From Lucinisca nassula (Eukaryota > Mollusca > Bivalvia > Lucinida > Lucinidae), in contig OY757015.1 in the NCBI GenBank assembly GCA_963580285.1, positions 133,742,029-133,806,028 on the forward strand: a stretch of 64,000 nucleotides of DNA. Reading direction: 5' to 3'. Shown in pieces: positions 1-13,900 of the stretch. A program made the translations under genes and the position numbers. Within the stretch, counting starts at the first letter, position 1. Every line of letters begins with the position of its first letter. The notes below the pieces were generated by a model that saw only the letters and a program-made list of their open reading frames with translations, did no database searches and was not told the origin of the DNA.

Positions 1-193
1 AATACAAATGGGTCAAACATTTTAACCCATCTATACTGAAAAGAATCTCCCACCTTATATATTGCCTTTCAAAATTTAGGGCAATCAGGTTTAGTTGTTT
101 TTAGAAATTTACAAAGAAAATGGTTGATTTTTTTTTTTTTCGGATTTTTTTGGCAATCAATGAAGGTTTAAAATGAGATGTTGCAGAATCATC

Positions 194-653
194 ACAAAAA
201 CAGGCCTATATAATTCTGACCCCTTTGAACCCCACTTTTATATAGTAAAACTGGTGTTACAGGGTAAATCTTATTTTTCTTATTTCTGCTCTAACATATA
301 GATTATGGGTACTTGTTAGAACTGCCTCAATGAGGTGGTTCTAACCAGTACCCACAATCTATATTTGCTCTAAAATATAGATTATGGGTACTCGTTAGAA
401 CTGCCTCAATGAGGCAGTTCTAACGAGATACAATCTATATTTTGAGCAGAAATAAGAAAAATAGCACCTTTGGTTTAAACAATATTTATTAGAATAAATT
501 CACATACATCGCATAATAGCATATGGTACAGGATTTGATAAAAAGCTAGAAGCTTATATAAATCATCTCCTGAAAAAATAGCACCTTTTTTGTCTTAAAA
601 TGTTCATTTTTTCGGCGATAAAGATTATAGTGTATTTGTATAGGCATGTTTTT
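194..653. mobile_element. palindromic MITE, family A1 (split hairpin)
   Basis: Ends are inverted (AACAGGCCTATATAA / TTGTATAGGCATGTT). The centre holds two successive stem-loops of the GGGTACTCGTTAGAAC type at about 303-360 and 372-430, flanked by the TTTCTTATTTCTGCTC arms. The same family is at 57996 and 62476. Confidence 0.75.
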
Positions 654-1002
654 CATAATGGCAGCATCTCATCTGGGCCCTCACTGTTTGCTTCATCCTG
701 TTTAGTGGTTTCCTGTGAAAAATTGGTAAATATACATGCATGAATGTGTTTTGATGTTAAGTGCTTGAGTGGTTTGCAAGCCTCTACACATCAAAAAAAA
801 TCTTCACAAATGATATCTCTTATAATATTTTCCAATTCTTCTATCTTTGAAACTATGAGTGAAATGGCTCATAACATTTTTTTCATGTATGTTTGAAATC
901 TGAGCGAAGAAAATAGTTCAAACTCACAGATTCTGACAAAAGTGGATGATGTTAATGTAGAATGTTTAAAATTAGACTACCCTGCACATATGTCATTGTC
1001 AT

Positions 1003-1096
1003 TTCACCTCAATGTCAGGAAAAAAATCCCACAAAATTGGAAGCAATATCTCAAAAATGACCTATTTAGTGTTGATTGGGATGTTAAACCTCAGAT
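1003..1096 (+). mobile_element. SINE-B 3' fragment
   Basis: Contains the ATTTCA..CTCAATGTC, CACAAAATTGGAAGC and GATGTTAAACCTCA blocks of the SINE-B 3' end; the 5' part is absent. Confidence 0.7.
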
Positions 1097-1324
1097 GAGC
1101 AGGCTAATCTGAGCCTTTGCTGGTTCAACATGTCATCTTGTTAAAGATGAAGTGCTCTGGTTCATGTGGACCAAATATGCTATATTCCAATACATTTTTA
1201 ATCACATTTATTTTTTTTTATTTTTATTTTTTATTTTATTTTTTTTTTACATTTTTATGAACCTGAAATGGACATAGGTACCAACATAAGTAATTCAGAA
1301 CTTCTTATTACAATTACACAACAA

Positions 1325-1742
1325 CCCAACAACCTCTTCACAACATTATTATTGGGTCCTAAGCAGAAATCCTGCCAGCTAAGGGGAATGGCAACTCCTG
1401 CAAAAGTATTTTTGTCGGGGTCAACTCTTAAAGGAAAGAATTTGCTCCTGAGGAGCAAATTCTTTCCTTTGAGTAGACCCCTTTTTCAGCGGGACATGGC
1501 TTATAGTAAAGGGAACAGGAAGTTCCGAAAGTTGTCTCCCTTTGAAAAATGGCGGAAAAATCTGCCAGGTGTTCCAATTCCCATTTAATGACCATGTTAT
1601 ATCCAAGTAAAAATATAGGTTATATAGAAAAATGACCATCCATGGTCATTTTTCTATATAATCTATATATTTTAGATCCATTGTTCTTTAAAGTGTGTTT
1701 TATCCAAAAACTATGTTATAACAGACATTGTTATAAAGGTGT
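1325..1742. mobile_element. MITE-B interrupted by hairpin MITE-C
   Basis: The outer element has the CAACCTCTT...TAACA arms and the TATAGAAAAATGACCAT palindrome centre of MITE-B. MITE-C, with 19-bp arms AAGGAAAGAATTTGCTCCT at 1431-1449 and 1451-1469, is inserted in its left half. Confidence 0.7.
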
Positions 1743-1858
1743 TTATGCGTACTTATTCAGAAATTACTAAAATTGCCATGTTAATAGGGCATAAATTACA
1801 TGTAGATACCTCTAAAAATACATTTTTTTTCTTATAATATGACTTCACTGATATTTAC

Positions 1859-1979
1859 CTGGCTCACAGGTGATGATCATGCCAGGCAATAGTTTAGTGC
1901 TTCTAGAAATAGTATTAGTGTCATGTACATCCATTCCCAGATAATGGCTCACATGATGAGGACAAAACTCTTTCACTCT
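1859..1979 (-). CDS. XPNPEP3: XPNPEP3 exon with His and Glu metal ligands
   Basis: A 121-nt exon, acceptor TTTTTTCAG, donor CCAG|GTAAAT. It encodes [20 protein letters not shown] and [12 protein letters not shown]. The His of SHYLG and Glu of EPG are 27 residues apart, as in the human enzyme. Family members usually have Val/Ile where Cys precedes the Glu. The following exon, with the fifth ligand, is not in the window. Confidence 0.96.
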
Positions 1980-4900
1980 CTGAAAAAAGACAGAAACAAA
2001 GAACTCTTTAACCCTTCACCCCTAAGTTTCTAAAGTAGATTCTTCCATCTTTGAATTTGGACATCCTTTCTTGGAAGCAGGGAGTTCAGTCAGAATTACC
2101 GGGGTTAAACCCTTTTTGTACCGGAAACCCCAAAACGGGTACCCTCGCAAACAGTGAAGGCCAAGATCAGATGCGGCAGAATGGTCCAGTCAACACTATT
2201 AAGGTCATGTTGAGCCTGTCAATTTACCAAACCACACTTTTCCTGGGCAGGCTAATACATAAAGTGTCAATACCAGTTTAGTGCACATTTTGTTCACCAG
2301 AAGCTGAACACTGCCCTTCTTGAATCAGCAAAGGCAGAGGATGACCATAAAAAATATTTCCTGATCAATCTCCACAAAAGAATGTTGCCCACCTGTCAGG
2401 GATCAAACTTGCAACCTTCTAATAATCAGCTGAACGTGAATCTGACTGAGCCACGAAGGTCAGCTAATGCTAATGAGCTGTCTAATCTGGACCTACTATG
2501 TTTATCAGTAACAGTCTACAGGGCTGAAAGTGTTAAAGTGAATGGATACACCTTCAAGGGAAGCAATTCTTCTGAAAATCATTGTCTCCCTCATCAATAA
2601 GGGCCTACTCTTAACCCTTTTCGTACCAGATGGAATCTTCCTTATTGTATATACCAGGAGTCCGTTCCAAACTTAAGGGGTGACAGGTTGTGTTTTCTTC
2701 AAAATTTACTTGGAAAATGGCTCAACCTTTCAAAAACAGTGTAGGCCCTGATCAGACGCTGCATTCTGCAGCGTCTGATCTGGGCCTGCACTGTTTGCCA
2801 ATTACCCGTTTTGGGGTTTCTGGTACCAAATGGGTTAAAGGAAATAACTTGCTCCTCAGGAGGAGCAAATTCTTTCCTTTAAAGGTAGACCCCTTTTTCA
2901 GAGGGATTCAATTTTGAGGAAAGCAACAGGAAGTCTCCAAAGTTGTCTCCCTTGTGATAAATGTCAGAAAATCTGCTGCATTACAGGTTATAAATTCCCT
3001 TAATGTGAAGGTAATTCAAAATCTTCGTTCACCTGGATAAAAATTCATATAAAGTCTATTCTCAAGACGGACATCTCTCCATTAACATGCAAAAGCTACT
3101 CACATTTTTTCAGCAAAAATATTAGTATATTTGCCATATTAAATGATCAAAGTTTTAACGATTCGCTAACAAACAATGTCATTAGTTTTGAACAACTGGC
3201 CCATGTTGTTTAACCCATTTCAGACTGGAAACCCCTATACAGGTACCGTGACAAATAGTGCAGGCCCAGATCAGACGCCGCAGGACGCGGCGTCTGAACA
3301 GGGCCTACACTGTTTCCAAAAAATTCAGCCATTTTCTGAAAAGTTTTTGACGAAAAGACAACCTAACACCCCTAAATTTTGAACTGGTCTCCTGCTATAT
3401 ATAAGGTGGAAGATTCCATTTGGTACAAAAAAGGTTAACTAAAGAGTTACCTGCAGAAAATGCTGTCTATCTGCCAAAGGTTTCAATATTCCTAGATGTA
3501 TCAGCTGTTCTCCAAGAAGTTCCAGCATTTCTTTGTAAATATCTGACATTGAATATTTACGTGTACACATGGCAATACACGTTTCCTGCACATGTAATAA
3601 TGCCATATACAAGGCTCTCTGGGGCTCTGTGAACTGACCTGAAATAATATAAGCAAACGATACCATTATGTACCTCTTAATTAGGATTATATCTGGCATG
3701 ATCAGTAGTTCCAGGTTCACTTAGATTGCGGATATTAGTTTCCTGATCTGTACTGATTCCTGATCATTGCCTTCACTTCTATTTTAGAGACTCTACAATT
3801 GCGAAAAGTGCCTGTTCAAATATATCTCCAAAGATTGACATACTTCTAAAAAAGATTCCGATATTTTTCATATTTCTGCTAAAAAAACATAGATTGTGGG
3901 TAGTGGAAGGATAATTAACTAGACTAATTTAGAGCAAGACTGATTTTGTCAGGGAGGGATTATGTCCGGGAGGATTTTGTTCGACCTGACATACAGCGAG
4001 GGGGGTTTTGTCTGGGGGAGGTTTTGTCCAGGGTGAATTTTGTCCGCCTTTACAAAAACGGGGGATTTCATCCTGGGGGAAGGGGGGATTAAGTCCGGGG
4101 GATTTTGTCCCGTTACCCGATACCATAGTTACCACAAGTATTTTAGGAGACAACTTTCGGGACTTCCTGTTCGCTTTTCTATAAGCCCTGACTCAATTAA
4201 AAAGGGGTCTATTCTTAAAGGAAAGAATTTTCTCCTCAGGAGCAAATTCTTTTCATTAAGAGTTGACCCCTACTGACATGGGAGACTAAAATACTTTTGC
4301 ATGAATTGTCCCCCCTGAAGGAGTATCCATTCCCCTTAAGACAGGTTGCTTGCTAAACAGAGGTGGTCATTATGACAGGTTTAACTGTATTTAATGCTTA
4401 ATTACTATATACACTAAGTCTTGTTCCTACCTGATACAGGCCATGTTCTGGTTATATCACTGGTGTAACCATTGTATTCACAACCAGCATCCATCAAAAC
4501 CAGTTCACCTCCATGTATCAGCTGATTATTGTTGATATAGTGGATAATGTTGGCTCTGTTACCACCTACAGCAGAAAACCATTATTTAAACACATAACAC
4601 CTATACAGGCAATGGAAGGAACAGTGATTTATTCTGCAATAAATCACTGCAAAAAGACTGTGACAAAAACAAGCCATTGTTGTATTTTGTCACTCAAAGA
4701 GTGTATGACTTAGATGGTGAAATTGAAATGTTACTTTTGAGCATCAAAAGCATTACAAAAGGACAAATGTGTGATACAGTCAGATATGTTAGCAGGATTT
4801 CTTCTAACAATGGCAAAAGGTTGGGAGAATATGAAGGAAATAACAAAATTATTGTCGATTTCTAGTGTGTTAGAATCAGCTCAAGTTGAGTAATAAATCA

Positions 4901-7900
4901 GTTTCATGGTCATTTTAAAGTAGAAAACTATTCAGGGTATGTGCTAGTGATTTGATCTAATTAATACAACTGACCTCCAAACTGTGATTTATTATACTAC
5001 AAATCACTGCTAGATCTGATCTATTTCTTAAGTATAGTATGATTGCATTCATGGCTAAAAACTGCATTTTACTGAAGAATATGTTTGATACCATATTTAA
5101 TATTTATGTATTCATACAGAAAGGCCTGAGCAAACAATGCAGACCCTTATGAGATGATACAGAATGCGGTGTCTCATCATGGTCTACCCTGTTAGTCACT
5201 CATCCAATTATTTTTTAACACACTATCGGGTAGTACCGTACTTATCATATGCATATGGACCACAGGACATTGACGTTTAACCATTAACACTAAAACAAGC
5301 CTAAATCCACATATTCTCTTATTAAGCTTGCTTATAAGGGTATAAGTGGATTTAGGCCACTGTGAGGGCTCTTTTAAGTTTTCTGATGAAACGTCAATGT
5401 CCTGTGTATGGACAGACAGGCCTGAGAAAACGCTTTGTTTGACAGTTTGATTTAAGGTTTATCATCCTTGTCAACACTTTAAAGATGTTGCTTCCAATTT
5501 TGTGGGACTCTTACCTGGCACTGAGATGAAATGACATCTCAAGCCCTGCTGCCCAATGAAATCAATAGGATGGTTAGACTCGCACTGCTTTGCCTGGGCA
5601 GGCATAGATCCTCTATGTGGTTTACCAGTACTCATGTGTGGTCGGTTTCAGCTCTGCGTGGCAGCATCATGCAGCCCATCTATTTCTTCAAGCCCCAATG
5701 GGCGGGGGCCGACATGAGCAAACAGTGTAGACCCAGATGAGATGTAACAGAATGTGGCATCTCATCATGGTCTACAATGTTTGCCACCCATTCTGCTTTT
5801 CTTAGACACAACATCCAGCAGTAATTTGTTCTTTTTCAAATTTTAGAAGAAGTATGGCAAGGAGTTTAGGTGTCCGAATGCTTACAGTATTGAAGCCAGA
5901 GCAAGACAAAACCAGCTAGAAGACATGACAATGTGTCAGCTCCCAAGACTGATATTGGCCTTTGCCTCAGTCCAGTCTGGCCAATTTTCACTTCTTGCTC
6001 GTTGTACAGCCTAGAAGCCATAGAAGTCTCAAGCAATCTGAGGTTACGGCCAAATATGACTGACATCAGTTTAAGAAGATAGATAGATAAATAGCAAAGA
6101 CTCTGATCTGACTGTACAAAGGATAAGAGTCTTCGCCGGTCACCAAGGTCATTTTCAGTGTTGGCTTATTTTTCTCCTTTCTACTACAAATACAGATTAT
6201 GGGTACTAGTTGATATCTTTGTGAGGTAGTTCCTACCAATACAGTTTTATAAAAAAAAAAAATTCAAACGTTTAAATGTTTCATCTCAAGTTAAATAGAA
6301 TTTCCTCAGTTCTGCAGATTCCTGTTGGTCCTGCAAAGAACTTAAGTCTGTCTGATTGAACAAAGTCATTTGACACTTGAGACCTTTATTTTCAAAATAA
6401 AAAAAAGAATGAAAACTCATTAACTTCAGCTTTTTTGCAATCTAAAAGGATGGGTGTCTCCAATTTATGCCAAGATTCATTAATGTCAACACTTTTGAAT
6501 CATACTTTTGCATCATACACATCACTAAGGAAAATATGATTTAAACCTATTCTATGACTTTTCTTCCATGACATTTTTTTCCTACCCCAACATGTGACTT
6601 TTTTCCGCGGCTTTTTTCCTGTGACATTCTTTACTACACACGGCTTTACCAATTCGGCATTAACCCTTTTTGTACCAAATGGGATCTTCCTCCTTATATA
6701 TAGCAGGAGTCCATTTCAAAATTTAGGGGTGTCAGGCTGAGTTTTCTTCAAAATAGATTTGGAAAATGGTTGAACTTTTGGCAAATAGTGTAGGCCCTGA
6801 TCAGACGCCGCATTCTGTGGCGTCTGATCTGGGCCTGCACTGTTGCCAAGGTACCCCTTTAGGGGTTTCTGGTACTGAATGGGTTGAAAAGACTTTCTGA
6901 TACTTGTGGGTCCTTTCTGTAAATTTTATCTGAATGCAGTTTAACTTTATTGGCCAGTAATAATCCTTCAGACAACAGCAAGAAAGCCTACTGTAGTACT
7001 GTTAACTTTGAGTGAATCATAGCCATAGATAAGAGGGGGTATCCATAAATTATTTTTCTTATTTCTGCATGAAAACGTAAGTTGTGGGTACTCATTAGAA
7101 GTACCTCATCGAGACCCTTCTAATGAGTCGTCAGAACATATGTTTTTGTGCAGCTTTGAGGGGCTTCTAATGCGTACTCACAACATACATTTTCGTGCAG
7201 AAATAAGGAAAATGTCAGTAACTTTTCTGATGCAAAAGGTGCCTTATCTGGGGCTGTAACTATTTACCCGGTAACAAACGACTGATCTGAAAATGACAAA
7301 AAAATATGCCAGCTTTATTTATTCTCCTTTGTTTTTCTACAGTCTCACAGTCTAAAACAATTCCTGTATTTGGAGCCATAGTTTGAGGAGAAATGAAACA
7401 GTCTTCTACTGAATAATAAAGCAATAATGCAATAGTTTGAAATTACGATTACATGCCAAATTAAAAATCTATTGATTTTAGTTGGATTTAACAGCCCTTT
7501 TGAGTTTTCAAAATACACCACATCCTCTTTATAACACTATTTATGGGTCCAAAGCAGAAACCGTGTTAGTTAAACAACCATGTTATATTCAAACAAAAAT
7601 GTTTAGATTATAGAGAAAAATGACCATTTTGGGATCCATCTTGAAACTGTGTTATATCCAAACTGTGTTATAATGAACATAGAGGATATTACATGAGTGT
7701 TCATGTATTATTGAATTTATTAAACGAGTTGTGGGATAAAATGCGAGGCTTTGCCGAGCATTTTATCCCTTTTCTTCAATGAGTTTAATAAATTCAATAA
7801 TACATTAGCACGAATGCAAGATTCTATTTATCATATGACATTTAAAACGCATTTTATTCACGATTGTTTACAAAAATGTCCATATTCCGCCATTAGTAAA

Positions 7901-10900
7901 CGTGACGTCGTTTAGGACGTTGTACATGTAACGTTATGGAACGTATCTAGCTAATTTGCATATTTAATCCACTAGTGGATTATCGAAAATATTACATGGC
8001 ATTATTACACTCTCAGGCGCGACGTCATATGATAAAGTGAAATAACAAGGTTGTGGTGTATATCTATTTTCATTTTTTAGTAGACATTATTTACTGAACT
8101 TAACTTATAAGTTATCATAAAAGCAATGTGAAAAATATAAAACGAAAAAGGTATTACCAGCCACTACTGGAGGGTAGGCAAGGAACTGAGCATCTCTAAC
8201 TCTACATTCAAAATCCATCTTTGCATATAAATAGGACTCATTCACCTGGAAAAGATGCTAGAATATATTCAGTGATCTTTTTATTACATGGGTTTGAATA
8301 ACTATGTAATAAAACTGGAAGTATTTTAGCAAAATGTACAGATTATAAAGAAAAATGACCATAAATAATCATTTTGCTATATAATCCATACATTTTGAAT
8401 TCACCATAATTGCAGGTTGTGCACTTAACACAAATTTTCCCTGGAGCCTAACCATATACAGTAAAATTTCTACATTAAGACCACCTTTGGAACTGTTCAA
8501 AAGTGGTCTATAAGACCATTTTTGAACAGTCCCGAAAGTGGTCTCTTCTATAGGGCACTGAGTGTAGAAGACATAAGAAAGATTTGTTTGTTTGTTTGGG
8601 AGTTTAACTGCCCAGTCAACACTGTTTTAGGTCATTATGAGCTGATCAGTTTACCTATCCACACTTTACCTGGGCAAGCTTATACATAAGCGGTTAACCA
8701 GGACAGTGCACATTCTTTCGTCAGAAACTGACAACTGCCCATCTTGAATCAGGGGAAGGGAGAGAATGACCGTAGAAAATAGTTTCTTGCATACCAGACA
8801 AGGAAATCCGCGATTTTACCCTGGGATAGAAATTTATGTTCTGACCCTGGTGTTCCGACCCAAAATCCAATATAATCGCGTGTTTGATAAATGCACTGGT
8901 TGATTACAACCTCGTATGTGTCGTTGTTAAGGTTGACGTCATGTATGTCACTAAATATTCCTGTAGTGTCATCACAATATGGCGGACGTTGGTAACCGAA
9001 GTGACTGCAGCATTAAAAACCCGCGCTAAAAATGGAAGGTATGCAAGAAAAAGAATCCTATATTGGTGTCAGGGGTGGATAGAAAAATCCATCCCTCGGG
9101 ATCACTGTCCGGCATCACGAGGCTTGCCTCGTGATGCCTGACAGTGACTCTCGGGACGGATTTTTCTATCCACCCCTCACACCGATATAGGATTCTTATA
9201 TTATTTAGTGAAATAAGGAAAATTATCCTAGTTATCACCAAAATACCCACCTTATGCTGTGTAAATTCTACATGTACTTACCCCAGGGTATGAATATTTC
9301 ATCACTTCAACAAATGCCTCTGAAGCAATGTCTACACTAGTCTTCATCAGTTCAATCTCTGCAGCAGACTTTATCAGTCGCTGACTTTGTAGAAGCTGCA
9401 CAGAGCTGTGTAAAGCTCTTTTGGATTCCTGATTTAAAAACTCGTTGAAAATACTGTTATGAAAGCCTGTATGTTTAGGTTTTATAAAGTCATACCAAAT
9501 TATATATTGGGAATAGTGTTTACAATAATCTGATAAGTACATTTCCAACTGGTCTATATTCCAAGCTTCTGATACGCCAGTTAATTTCATAGCACCTACA
9601 TCACCTGAACGAGGTCCATCCCATAGTTCTCTCTCTGGGTCTCTTTTTGGCACAAAAAGTACTGATTTTTGTCCATCTGTTGTTGTATGAAGAAGCAGAA
9701 CACTGTCCGGCTCTTGAAATCCACACAAATACATGAAGTCAGTGTTTTGTCTGAAGGGATATGGTATATCATGTGTCATATATGTCTTTGTTGCTGACGG
9801 AATTATTATTATATGATCTTTCACAGAACTAACACCTTTGAAAGTGTTAATGGCAGAATTTAGAAGAGTTGTCCTTCTTGATCTGTATTCAGCTTTTGTT
9901 ATTCCTGGAGTGACTTCCCCTTGTTTGAGAAGGTGTGGATGAGTTACAGCAGCTGGCTGTCCAAAGAGGCGAGTCCAGTCTCGATGACGGGGAAAACCTA
10001 GACAGAAGAAATAGACAGTAGTTTTTTTTGAAAATGCAAATATCACAACTTCTTTATAACACTTCATTATAATATGGTTTTAGATATAACACATTGTAAA
10101 GATGGGACCCAAAAATGTATAGAATATACATGTATATACATTGTAAATGTGTTGGTTATACAGAAGGGGTAGCCCCTATGTGCTTTTAGCGCCCGGTTAC
10201 CTTACAAAATCTATCCAGCAAGCATTATACAGAAAGATGATAATAAATGGTCATCTATACGTTTTTGTTTGGATACACAGAGCTCTCGGAAACGTAGGAT
10301 TCTGCGTATTTTACGCCAACTTTTTGCCGTTGTACGCGTAAAATTCACTATCGCTGATTCTTATGTACGCATGTTTTTATTGCGACATACGTCCAAAATT
10401 ACTGAAGCGGTAAAATAAGAAGCTAATTTAGGCCGCTTACGCAATACCAGTAAAAGATCAAATACGGCGCAGCTTTTTGTGTTGAAAGCACACGTGCCAC
10501 ATATTGACAGGTATTTTTGCAAGTGGTCGGTTTGCGGCACGTGTTAAACATGATTCTATCTTTAATGACAGATTCCATCTGTCTATTCTTGCTGTGCTAG
10601 ACGTTTAAAGTAAATCAGACTTCAGTTCTTCCGGCTTTGACAGTCATAGAAATATGAGTCCGCACAAAATGTAGTCCGGTTTGGCGCAGTAATCAAAATT
10701 GTGCAAGCGTATTAGCTATCTTGTAAGCGTAATACAAACTTTTGAAGCAGACGACTTGACGATTTTATCTTACGATTCAGCTGCATCATGCGACGGGTTT
10801 GGCGACGACTGTAGTTGAAAAAGTTCCATGAAAGATCAGACGACATATGTCTTTAAAAAACGAACAATGAACGTATTAGTTATCTTAAAAGCGCCATACA

Positions 10901-13900
10901 AAACATGAAGCAGACGATTTTACATTTTTATCTTATTTTTCAGTGATTGGCTTTCATTTGAATCAGCTGCCTGCAGATGAATCGTAAGAAATATGAAGTT
11001 TGTGTCACAATTTAAGAGAGAAAAAAAAAAAAAAGATGAAATGAGCTCTGCTACATTTCAAAATGGCCAGGTTAAGATTTTACCCCTTCCAGTCACTGAA
11101 TGTGTACACGTCCATTCTACACATGTAAATTGGGTGTCTAGTCAATAGTCGTCAACAGCATGTAGAACAATATGCGATGTATCATTATGAGCCATCTCAA
11201 CAGGTTCTACACTGTTTGCATCTGTAGGTATCTGTACTGAGCTATAAAGGGCTGAAAGGGTACAAACTCATAACACTTACATGACCAAATTAAATGCGAA
11301 GTACGTGACGCTAGAAACTTTACCGTACGGTAGCAAGCCAGCAATAATATACTCCTAACAGTTATCACTGTCCAATTCTGTTGTAGGTCTGAATAACTGA
11401 ATATGTAAGCACAATGTAGTGATAAAAAATAAGTCACATGCCACAAAACTTCAAACTTCGCAGAAAAAGTGTTTTCCTTTATTGCAGCGCACGACATAAG
11501 GCAGGTCCTTGACTGGGCCGCGAAACACATCTCAGTCAACAAGTGTAAGCTTTTACAAGAAAGTTGCGTCTACGCTTTGTGTTGTCATAAAACTGGCAAC
11601 TATCCCAGCAGGCACATGACGTAATTGTGACGTCACATCAACGTCGGTGCAACGTCATGACGTTGCATCGACGTTGTTTTGACGTTGCCCTAGTGACGTG
11701 TGCCTGCTGGGTAGTCATTTGTGTGCAAGTAAAATGATGATTAAAGTGTATAACAGCCGATTCACCTCAAATTTGTGAACCAAACTAAAAATCAGCACTC
11801 CAGCGCCATTGTCCTTATCACTAAAGAAAGTAAATCTGAATTTTTCACAGAATCTGTCATTTCAGTGCCTTTTGGCGCTTTGATTTTAATCTCGCTGCGC
11901 TAATCCCTGTGTTATTACAGATTACAATTAATTAGTTTACTGATTGATGTAAGCATGAACCATCAATGGATTAACATTAGTCTGCCCAATAGTCGGTAAA
12001 ATATCACATTTAGTTAAACCAGGGTTACGGCGAAGACGATATAATTGACAAATTACCAATGTCATGTATTTTTGCGACTGCACGATCATACTTTTTATCG
12101 CTTGGTCAAAGAGTGTTTCGATGTTTACTGGTGACATAAATATCTGTAATTCTTCAAAATGCAATCATTTTAACAATTACAGGAAGTCAGACTTAGGATG
12201 TTTCCCCCACGTATTTGTTCACAAAATTATGAGCTGGTGTCACGTACATGTACGACATCCGAATTTGAAAGCACAAACATGGCTGTATAGAATGCCTTTT
12301 TTCTGATCTGGGTTTACATTATATCTGCTGTAATCCTAACATGACATGATTTTTATGATGTGGCATTATTTGGCTAGAAGTGCGAGAATAAATCGGAGCA
12401 ACTGCATGTTTTTTTTTTTGGGGGGGGGGGGGGAGGTGGGGGGGGGGGGCAGAGTGGGTTTTACTGGGGTATAAATTATTTTCCTAATATTTCTATAAAA
12501 CATCAGATTGTGGCTGCTTCTTAGACACATCAGTGAAATAGTTCTAACTAGTACCCACAATCTACACATGTATCAGTTATTCATATGGATGTGAAGCCTG
12601 ATAATAAGGAATTTTTGTCTATGTTCTATGCGCAATTAAGCTCAGAACTCCAACTTTCCATGTGGGAATCCAACTTTTTACCTGTGAATCCAAATTTTTA
12701 CCTGTGAATCCAACTTTTTACAAGGAAGGATTCCTGGACTCCTGTATTCAAAATCCTAGTGAGAGCTCTGATACAAGTCCGTGAAATGAACAACCTTCTT
12801 ATTGTAAATGTTGACAATGTGACCATAATGGACATGTCATTATAATATGGTTTTAGATATGTATAACCCATTGTAAAGATGGAACCGAAAAATGTATAGA
12901 ATATATACATTGTAAATGTGTTGGTTATACAGAAAGATGATCATAAATGGTCATCTATACATTTTGTTTGGATACAAGTCCGTGAAATGAAAATCCCCTT
13001 ATTGCAAATGTTGACAATGTGACCATAATGGACACTTCATTATAATATGGCTATTGTAAAGTTGTAAAGATGGAACCCAAAAATACATATAGAATATATC
13101 ATATGACGTCGCGTCTAAGAGTGTAATAACGTCATGTATTATTTTCGATAATATTACATTCGTGCTCATGTATTATTAAATTTATTAAACTCGTTGAGAA
13201 AAAGGGATAAAATGCTCGGCAAAGCCTCGCATTTTATCCCTTTTCCTCAACTTGTTTAATAAATTCAATAATACATGAGCACTTAAAATGTCACGAAAAA
13301 AATACATCTCAAAATGTTGTTTGTTTATCTTGTCTGATGCATCTTCTTGCAAACTTTTTAACCCATTGTATACTAGTGGGTGCTTCCATTTCTATGGCAG
13401 AGGAAGACTGTTGTTATTTCTTCTATTTCTACACTGCCATTCATTTTCCCCTTTCTCCTCTGTCCCCCACTTTCACTTCCTCTACTGAGGTCCAAAGCAA
13501 AAAACCATTGTACATAACCATTAAAATGCCAATCACAATAATTGTCATCCACTTTGTCGTCTGCTGCTTTCTATCTCTTTTCTCCCTTTCTGTGTTGGAC
13601 AAGTCTGTTTGCCATATAAGGGATGTCAGGCTTATTTTTTCATTTTTATACTATTTTTGACAAAAAATTCTGTTCTGGGCCTGCACTGTTTGCAAAGGAA
13701 CCCCTTTAGGGGTTTCCCGCATACAATGGATTAAACATATTTTTGCAAAAATGATGCAGAAGCAGTCTGATCTGGATCCACTCTGTTTGCAACAATGACT
13801 TTTAAAGTAACCAGCAGACGACAAAGTGGATGACAATTATTGTGATTGGCATTTTAATGGTTATGTACAATGGTTTTTTGCTTTGGACCTCAAAGAGGTT

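Larger units (their letters stand above)
5115..5863. mobile_element. MITE-E copies broken by a TIR element and a SINE-B
   Basis: MITE-E blocks (AGGCCTGAGCAAACA, AGACCCAGATGAGA, CTCATCATGGTCTAC) occur at 5118-5215 and 5712-5800. A second partial copy is cut at 5260 by a TIR element and near 5440 by SINE-B. Confidence 0.6.

Noticed and set aside
655..720. Minus-strand CACAG|GAAACC with a short open frame
   Set aside because: It consists of the CAAACAGTG..GGCCCAGATGAGATGC repeat motif seen in MITE-E, not a gene exon.
1..1858. Search for the last XPNPEP3 exon (GIYIP...RIEDD region)
   Set aside because: No minus-strand sequence matching it and no suitable acceptor; the exon must lie left of the window.
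8970..8985. AATATGGCGGA resembling a YY1 site
   Set aside because: One base off the core, inside a probable MITE between coding exons of XPNPEP3; no sign of a promoter.
11281..11542. Open minus-strand frame ending at a CAT|GTAAGT donor with the right phase to precede the XPNPEP3 exon at 9997
   Set aside because: The encoded stretch is hydrophobic and lacks any XPNPEP3 similarity; the site at 18270-18288, next to the YY1 motif, seems better. It is not excluded; RNA reads would decide.
13288..13660. Overlapping Phe/Leu-rich open frames
   Set aside because: They are driven by CT-rich low complexity and one arm of the inverted repeat; no start context or similarity.
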